Origin: Rotaria macrura
Lineage: Eukaryota > Rotifera > Eurotatoria > Philodinida > Philodinidae
Assembly: GCA_900239685.1 (NCBI GenBank)
Contig: OENT01000188.1
Span: forward strand, 62,001-126,000
Length of the DNA: 64,000 bases
Direction: 5' to 3'
Below, piece after piece: positions 56,181-64,000 of this stretch. The notes below the pieces were generated by a model. It was not told the DNA's origin, did not search any database, and saw only the letters and a list, made by a program, of their open reading frames with translations. The stretch's first letter is position 1; each line of letters opens with the position of its first letter. A program made the translations under genes and the position numbers.

Positions 56181-59100
56181 CTTTTGATTGTTCGAAACAA
56201 AAAATAAAATTACAAAATGGTTTTCATTTCATATTTATATTGTCATCAGCCTTGGCTCTATTGTATGAATGACACGTCAGAAACCGACATTTCGTCAGCT
56301 TGTTGAGAAAGCAAAATATATACACGACACTCCTTGAAGCAATGACAATGAGCAAGAAAAACAAAATGTGTAGGTAGCTGATGCAGACTTTTCTAGATTG
56401 ATCACGTAAAGTCATGAATTTGCGAGAACATAGTAGATAATTGTTCCCTAATGAAAAAAGAACAGTTAAATATCTATTGAGTTTTAACCATTCTTATCAG
56501 TTACTTTGTAAGTACGTTTTAGAAGATTAAAATTTTCTACTTGTGCTAACGAACTGATTTCAAATGTCATCAAGTAGGTTTTTTTTTGTTAGTAAAAAAA
56601 AATCAGTACCGGACTAGCTCAGCTCTGTTTAATATCATTATTCATGATATTCTACTTTTATTAATTATTTTTTTATAATCAATTATTAAAATCATGGTTT
56701 TTCTTCTATCAAGTTTCTTGTGTTTTTTAACGACGTCAATATTTATTTCAACTTGACAATTAATCGGAGAAAAGCATAAGCTACAAAATATTTTGACTCT
56801 CATGATAGTAATCAAACGAAATCGTCACTACTTATTTTTTACGATGATGTGATTATTGCTCATGAAACACAACAAAACGTCGCGAAAAACAACAAATAAA
56901 GTATGATTCAGAATGTTGTAAAGTAGTATCTAGTAAAAATGTATGATACATGCAAAACAATATCGTTCGATTCATTCGATATACTTCTATACTCAAAACC
57001 TATTTTCATTGATGCTTTTGGTTAATACAATATTTCTTGATTATATCGAATAATCACAACTACGTACCGAGTTTAATATTTTTTTCTTATGAAATTACAA
57101 AATAGTATTAAAAAAAATATTTGTTTCTAAGCGCATGAGTACACATTCCAAACAATAGAAAAAAACATATTTCAATATTTTTCCTTTATTTATAGACGAT
57201 AAGAACCGTAAGACTTGAAACTTTAAATTATCATAAGAATTTTCTTGAGTATTTCGTTATCATCCATTACTTTAGTCAAGTATCTATGCTTGCATTCACG
57301 TGTTTTCGATAGATTTCGGACTTTGTCCCGAGGTGAAAATAACGAAATGAAAATTATCAAAAATATGCCCGTTTCAATACAGGTATGTCTATTCGAAGGG
57401 TTATTATCATTGTGCACAGACCCCAATACGTGGGGGGGGGGGTATGAAAAGGTAGCGGGGGAGCAGTATTCAATTGTTTCTACATTCATAGTACGAACTC
57501 TGAGTATTGGTACTCGCCATTTGAATAATCGCTAATATTGCCTAGTAAAGATAGTTTCATTTTCTCAATATAAGACTGAGGTGTTTTTTTTTTCATGCAT
57601 AAAAGACAAAAAGAAATGAAAACGTAGTTGTTTATGTTTCAGGAAAACCTGCAATCGAGTAGAAGTATAATCAATTTATTCAAAAGCACTGTGACACGTC
57701 TTTATAAAATACAAAGAAGCGTTTTATTTTTTTTCTTTGTAATAAGGTTTTATAACCAATGAAAAACGTGGTTTGGTAATAGTATTGATAAAACAAAAGA
57801 ATGCAAATAGGGTCGGATGTAGAAACATGTCGAAGCCAAATACGCTAACGCTAGACGTACTTGGTTTAGTACTACGTATGTTATTTCTTATTGTATCGCT
57901 TTGTATGAGTAAATCGCAATGCTGATGATGAGTCATCGATGACAGAAATAAACCGAAATATTCGAAATAAAAATAACAACTATACAAGGTTAAGGCCTAT
58001 CGTGAAAGCTGCAGCTGTTCTATCTTTATTAGATGAAGGACATCCATCATTTGTTAATTTACAGAAACAGAAGATCTTTGTTTCTATCTGATAATTATAT
58101 TTTCCAGTCCAATAAAACAAGACTCCAGTCAGTAAAAGTTGGAAATGCACATGCAATAAATCGTTGATAATATTTATAATCACCACGCAAGCAATGATCG
58201 TTATATTGATTTTAGATATGAAAAGTTCTCATCGTTTGAGAAACGACTAAGAGTTAGTAATTACAGTCGATGAAAATTCTGAAAGAAATTCCACATACAT
58301 ACCTCAAAAGTCGATTATCAATGTATGATTCAATCGAATTCGAAAATCTTATATCCCATCTAATACACGATAGTTAGTTGAGTTTAACCGATAGAAACAA
58401 ACTCGAGGCATGGAAACATCTGGAGAACTACACCAATTGACCTCTCTATGATCTTTAATAAACACTTAACATTTAACTTCACACCAAAGAATTCCTCTTC
58501 TAACTATGTTGTTTGTTACACTATTTTGCATTGTTGAATAATATCTACGCATTGTTCTAAATACAAACAGTTCAATTGAATATAACCATGGGCAAATAGA
58601 GTCAAACTTTCATTCACTATGATATTATTTTCCTACTCTGTTATTGTCATCAAGCAAGGAATAGAAGCCATACAGACAATACGGAAGAACAACTTTTGTT
58701 GTTGTTGTTTTTTTTGTGTTTTAGTAGTGCTCCACACTTTATTAATTTTTTTTTGTTGTTGAAAATTCATCGACTCACACATCCGAGATCGCGTTGGTCG
58801 TACAATTGCAAATAAAGATAAGAAAGAGATTCTGACGATCATCATAAGTTCGTCTTACAAACATCATCTGAGAATGAAAGCGACAAATTAGAAAAGAAGA
58901 AGAAGAAGCATGATTCTAATAACACAACGAGAATTAAATGACAATAATCAAAGAGAAAATAACATGAACAATGCTAAAATCGTCTATGAAGCTGATCGTT
59001 CAATGATCGGTTTCTTTTTCTAAGACGATATTTCGAGTGAATACAAAAGAAAAGAGAGCAACAAGAAAAAGAAAAGCAGATAGCACCAAAAGAAGAAACA

Positions 59101-59357
59101 TTGAACAAGTTTACGCACACACACACACAATCACACGAAAAAAAAAATTTTTCTTTTGATTGACTTTTTTTTGTTTTGTTTTCAATTTATGTTATCTAAT
59201 TAACTTGCAAACGCGAGCGAGAGAGAGAGAGAGAAGAAAAACACGAGAACAATTGTTTTGAGGAGTGCAAAATATAGAAATATATATTATATATATATAT
59301 AGATATATACAAAAAAAGAAAGGGACCGGTTAGATCAATACTAGGATTAGATTTCGA
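56181..59357. other. 3.2 kb intergenic region between ROCK and MNK
   Basis: No firm gene. Two overlapping minus-strand ORFs (57724-57987, 57980-58186) and one at 57223-57489 were considered and not accepted. An 11-base G run occurs at 57432-57442. The right end (about 58630-59350) is low in complexity with CA and GA repeats (59115-59130, 59215-59235) and TA repeats (59280-59310), probably the ROCK 3' flank. Confidence 0.45.
57432..57442 (+). repeat. Run of 11 G
   Basis: An uninterrupted G run in an otherwise AT-rich intergenic region, followed 14 bp later by GGGGG. It is the only such run noticed in the window. Confidence 0.8.
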
Positions 59358-59363
59358 TTTATT
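59358..59363 (-). terminator. Poly(A) signal overlapping the ROCK stop codon
   Basis: The TAA stop lies inside AATAAA on the minus strand. Other AATAAA copies occur further downstream, for example near 58738-58743, so this one may not be used. Confidence 0.35.
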
Positions 59364-62300
59364 TAGCCCGAGCCGGAAGTGTTGAAGATTTTTGTTTAGG
59401 AGTTTGACCAGTATTGTTACCAAATAGATTGGAAGCCGATGAACTAATACTCGTATTTGGTGAACGAAATGATGTTGTACTTGTCCTAGAAGTAAAATAA
59501 TAATCAATAATATAAAATACGGTTTGTTTTTCTTCTTTTCTAATTAATTTTCTTTTCGGTAAACAAATATTGGCAATGTAAAAATAAAAAGTATATAGAT
59601 ATTTATATTGAATCGAATCGAATAAGCAAACACCTATGAATAAACAAGCGAGCAATACAATGAGCAAGAAATTATAAAATTAGCAAATTTGAATGTCAAA
59701 CATTTAAAGAAAAATACACAACGGCAATAACATACGCTTGATTATAGCTTGACTTTTTCAATATCGCAAATTTTACAGCTAAATAATATTCGAGATGACA
59801 TACTTGTTTTTCAAAATTTTATAAAAATAAAGAAAAAATTTTTCTTCGCGCAATTGTCACTAGTAAAATCGAATTTTATAACATCGAGACAATCGTAGTA
59901 AGACGAATGAAATATATTTAACTTTTATGTCTGTACAGATATCAATAGGAAATCTAATTGTTCGTTTCTTCTTATAATTTATTTTGATTTTTGACATGAT
60001 AACTAAAACAATTGATGATTTTCGTGTATTTCGTCAAAATCAATTCGATACATATTTATGAATAATCTTTGACAACTCATGTATTCATATTTTATTGTCA
60101 AAACGTCATATTATGTCATTGTTCATACGCTTACATGTAGCTAGAACAAAGTCTCTACATATTTCAAATACGTAGATAATTAGCGTACTGGTTTTATCAT
60201 AACAAATTTCAACATCATAGTCAGTTTTATTGCTAGAACTCACATTATTTATATTAATACAGTGATAGATTACATTAGAAATATGTTCGAAGATACCATT
60301 TTATTGCCGTTATCTCAGAAACGTTTGCTATTTCATGATATTCAAGTATGAAAATGATTCAGATTTCATAACGTGCCTCTTTGTCATGAAGTATACTTAG
60401 AAAATTCAATATCTTGACTAAAGAACATTCCATGAGTCATCATTAGTCGGTGATGTGACGAAGTTTCTTTTTGAATAGCGTCTCAAATAAACTATTTGCG
60501 TTTTACTTTTAACCAAGGCTGAATATATTGATTCTACGAATAGAAACATTGAGAAAGTGTCGAAGCGAAAGAAAAAGAACATAAAATGTTTCGATATTAA
60601 ATAACAGTATTCATTTAATCAAGTTAACAACGAACAACAAGTTGTCCATGATATAAATAGTTTCTAATTGAGATATTTTGATTTCTAATTCTTAATAATA
60701 GCATTTCACATGCTATCACTAGTATGATGATGTGATGACTGTTTCACTTGCTGAATAAAAGTCTACTGAAGCATATAATTATAAACATTCAATGAATATG
60801 TTAACACATTTGCATTGAAATGTTTCTTCAAAAAACGAAAATTTGAATTCGAAATATTGTAATTCATCGTGTTTTTTTTTCTCACTGAAACATTGGTGTT
60901 TTAATTGTCTATGTGACAAAATTTTTTCGAACGTTAATTTTAAATTAAATGTGTTTCTTTTACTATTCGAAATGTCTGCTTATTTCGGTTAATAATGAAT
61001 AGATATCGTTTCTATCTAAAATTCTTTCATAGAAACAAATTGAAATATAGAAATGTAGCAGTTAAGAATATAAAATGTACTGAAAAAGTTTTATATTTAA
61101 TTACTACTGATCGATATACGTATACATATGTATTATATAAATAGAGTCGATTCGAAAAAAAATATATATATATACGGGCCGTAAAGAACAGTTCTTATCT
61201 GCGATATATACGTAACACATCGTACACATTAATAATGATGTTAATATATAAAAATCATCAAACAAACCTTGACGAAGGGGTATGATCATGTTGAGAGATT
61301 ATACCACGTTTAGGTATTTTTTTGCTTAACTTAGTAATCCATTGTTTTTGTTCATTTTCACTTGCACACATTACCAATAATTCTTTGACGGATAATTTAT
61401 CATTAACTAAAACGAATATATATTCATAATGTTTTATTTCTATTATCTTATTAGCATATATATATATATATGCATGGATCTACCTCGGCATGGTAACATG
61501 AACTCTTCTCTATCATCATAATGTTGTTTATGACAACGAACATGACATCGTGTACATTCAAGACATGGAGGTGGAGAGAAAACATTGTAACATGGACGAT
61601 TACATGTTTCACATTGTGTTGGCATACGATACGCGACAACAACAAAACTATGGCCTTTATATTCAATGGTTTCACCACTATGACGATCTTGATCCTTAAA
61701 TTGAAAACAAAACATGAATGGATACTTGACAATAGGGAAAAAGAAAATTTCTACTTGTGGATGAATCATTGAATTAGACATTGTTGTTGTAGAATTGTTT
61801 AACAATGCTTGACCTTCACTATCGTATAATACTTGGAATATTTTTGGGATCACATTTGGATCAACACGAAGAACATCCCCTTTAAATTTTTATATTATTT
61901 ATATAAAAACAAAAACCTAAACATGTCAGTTATTATTACCTTGAGTGACTGCTCGAACATGATAGAGTTTACTAAATACGAAAAACCAAAAAGTATTTAT
62001 TACTATGATCATCAAATAGAATTCATGTCTATTCATCGAATTTTAACGTTGTCAAATCGTTACTATTGAAAGATTAAATATTAAAAAGTCGAACTTGATT
62101 AACATTATTTCTAAATAATTTCAATATCTAGTTTTGTTTTTCTTCTGTAGAATTAAATCTAGTAAATTAAAAATGGTATTGATCTCGTATAATAGTCATG
62201 TATCTTAGACTAGAATAAGATTTTCTTAGTAATATTGAAATTAAAGATTTCTAGTTCTTCTTATGTTTGTAAGATCCCGAGAATAATCAAAATATGTGCA

Positions 62301-63866
62301 TATTAATGACTTATGTTTACATAAGACAATCCTATAACTCGTTTTTGTGTACTCAAAAAGTGAGTACACTACTAAAATCGGTCAGTGTGTCCGTCCGACC
62401 GGCCGTCCGTTTATTCGATAACTCTTCACAATTACATTCGATTGAGTTGAAATTTTGTGCACAGAATTTTCTCATCAATATCTAGGTCAAGTTCGAAAAT
62501 GAGAAGGATCCGTCGACAAATAGCTGAGTTATTGAAAAAATTGTCATTTTTCACCAAACAATCCCTGAGGTGGGGTACAGGTATTTTTTCAAAAAAAACT
62601 TTTTTCTCAGAATTATCCACAACGTATATAAATCGACTCAGTTTTTAACGCTGATTCCGAATCTGATATTAGTTTTGAATTAAATCGCAGCTTTCTAACA
62701 AAACATTGGCTGCAAAAAGGTCTCAAATGCACAAAAACTGCATCTAGAAACAAAATTGCCTAGATTTGTCTGAGATGATCAGTAGTTTTGGAGTTTCCCA
62801 AAAAGGTTTACTAAGATACTTCATCCGTGCACACATTCTAGAATGAGTGATTTGTCTCATTCACTTTTTGAAGTACACATAACTCTCGGACTTAAGTCCG
62901 AAGTTTTCACATTTATTATTATTTTATAAACTATTTTTTAAAATGAAATATTTTAATTACGATCACTTACTCAACATCGATCGAAATGGCAGCTAGTTGA
63001 TCTTTTTCTGAATTATATAGTAATAATTTATTTTTAGCAATAACAGCAAATTGTCGTTTCCAACCACCACGTCGAATATTTCTCGTCGGAATTTGTACCC
63101 AACTTTCCAAGCGATCTAGACAAATATATATATATGTATGTATCGCGCAGCTTTAAAAAAAATATGACTAACCTCGATCATCATCTAGATCATCACTTGT
63201 TAATGATATATTATCGATGGATCCACGAGTATCAAGTATTCGTTTATATTTTTCTATTTCATCTTTTCGTGTTTCTAATTCACGTTTTAATTTATTGATA
63301 TCGTCTGACAATGTAGCTAATTCGTCATCTTTTTCATTTTGTAATTTTTTGTATTTCATACGTTCCTTTATTAGTTGAAATGAGAACAAACAACAAAGAA
63401 TTATTTGAATTAAAACGAATGAAAGATAAAAACATACGACTTCAAGAGCTTGTTCAAGTCGTCGTGCAATATTACGATCGTTTCGATCACGATCATGTCT
63501 TCGACTACTACCAGTTGGTCGTGAAAAAAATGGATTGTTCTGTATTGGATTTGTAACGATCTCTTGAAGTTTTTTTACTGCCTATTAAATTTTACATAAT
63601 AGATATGTACTTCGTTCTTATTTGTGGTTGCAAAAATCACTTACAGCTTCTTTTTTCGTACGTTCATCGTCCGCTTTCTTACGTAATTCTGATATTTGTC
63701 GTTCGAAATCATGCATTTCTAAAATATTAACGATATTAATTGTAAAGAATAAATTTATTCATGATAACAAACGATCGATTATTGGTTTAAATTTATTTGA
63801 CATATTTTCACGATCTTTTATGGCTTGTTCAAGATCATATTGGCATTTTTCGTATCTATCTCGAAA
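59359..63866 (-). CDS. ROCK: Rho-associated coiled-coil kinase, C-terminal part (5' end outside window)
   Basis: Exons (minus): 63866-63773, 63718-63645, 63581-63438, 63365-63173, 63115-62971, 61971-61940, 61879-61755, 61694-61484, 61406-61268, 59485-59359; 427 residues in one frame. The protein starts in a Lys/Glu-rich coiled coil (ELRKKADDERTKKEA; KLKRELETRKDEIEKYKRIL). A PH domain follows (ESWVQIPTRNIRRGGWKRQF; KLYHVRAVTQGDVLR), interrupted by a C1 zinc finger (HSFVVVAYRMPTQCETC, FSPPPCLECTRCHVRCHKQH), and then the end of PH (ASENEQKQWITKLSKKIPKR). A C1 placed inside the PH domain is diagnostic of ROCK and excludes MRCK and citron kinase. The kinase domain must lie beyond 64000. ROCK acts downstream of RhoA to phosphorylate myosin light chain phosphatase and LIM kinase. 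The last intron is 1.8 kb; intron 61972-62970 carries an inserted repeat. Confidence 0.93.
62341..62878. mobile_element. Repeat-like insertion in a ROCK intron (possible non-autonomous element)
   Basis: The ends are imperfect inverted repeats: the left end has GTGTACTCAAAAAGTGA (62347-62363) and the complement of the right end reads GTGTACTTCAAAAAGTGA (62878-62861). The left end also forms a 9 bp hairpin (GTGTACTCA/TGAGTACAC) and the right end a GAATGAG/CTCATTC hairpin. A 7 bp direct repeat ATAACTC occurs at 62334-62340 and 62879-62885, although it is offset by 6 bp from the inverted repeat on the left. The interior is GC-richer than its surroundings (GTCCGTCCGACCGGCCGTCCG near 62388-62409). 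No transposase is encoded. The family is not recognised. Confidence 0.45.
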
Positions 63867-64000
63867 CTAAAATAGAATATGAAATGATTAGATAACAATC
63901 GAAGATATGAATTGGTTCAATTCTTTTCATTCTTCAATCTGAACTAATGAAGATACATCTGTAACTGTCAGATTTCTATTCGATTAAGTATATCGATTTT

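Noticed and set aside
57724..58186. Two overlapping minus-strand ORFs with hydrophobic segments
   Set aside because: They are in different frames, I found no splice pair that joins them, and neither has a recognisable domain. A small membrane-protein gene is possible but unsupported.
61484..61694. C1 finger as part of MRCK or citron kinase
   Set aside because: In those proteins C1 precedes PH and a CNH domain follows. Here C1 is inserted within PH and the protein ends soon after, as in ROCK.

Overview
Eukaryotic genomic DNA, AT-rich (roughly 70% by eye, not computed), most likely from a bdelloid rotifer. The main reason is an intron-bearing gene for a bacterial-type DNA ligase E on the minus strand at 3493-5040; such a transferred ligase is known from bdelloids. 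Short GT-AG introns (34-70 nt) mixed with a few of 1-3 kb, and tight tandem genes that could use spliced-leader trans-splicing, also fit. The species cannot be told. Gene models were built by hand from codon phase across GT/AG sites. Every model closes in frame, but none has transcript support.

Layout. 1-2969 (+): 3' end of an unidentified gene. 3493-5040 (-): DNA ligase E. 5880-13079 (+): six-pass lipid phosphate phosphatase with a 3.3 kb first intron. 15363-18151 (-): secreted or lysosomal GH27 alpha-N-acetylgalactosaminidase. 18683-22455 (-): protein with four U1-type zinc fingers. 22794-23955 (-): B9D2, a ciliary transition-zone protein. 23956-29135: nothing recognised. 29136-32300 (-): MYORG-like GH31 glycosidase. 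33139-35146 (-): GSK3. 36785-39192 (-): FAM221A-like. 39193-44086: gene desert with scattered minus-strand ORF fragments. 44087-44833 (-): DTW-domain tRNA-uridine acp transferase. 44906-46379 (-): Elongator subunit ELP6. 46949-47189 (-): possible 68-residue gene. 47310-48027 (-): secreted EGF-like protein. 51497-54521 (-): MAPK-interacting kinase (MNK) with a candidate alternative first exon at 56136-56180. 59359-63866 and beyond (-): C-terminal part of Rho kinase (ROCK), with a repeat-like insertion in one intron.

Most genes are unlinked housekeeping or signalling genes. The one functional pairing is ELP6 with the DTW gene: both act in tRNA uridine modification, lie on the same strand 72 bp apart, and the downstream ATG directly follows a splice-acceptor-like sequence. 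Four genes have AATAAA overlapping their stop codon, implying very short 3' UTRs. The most notable biology is the ligase: a bacterial catalytic core with three introns and a long acidic and basic tail that looks like a nuclear-targeting addition.
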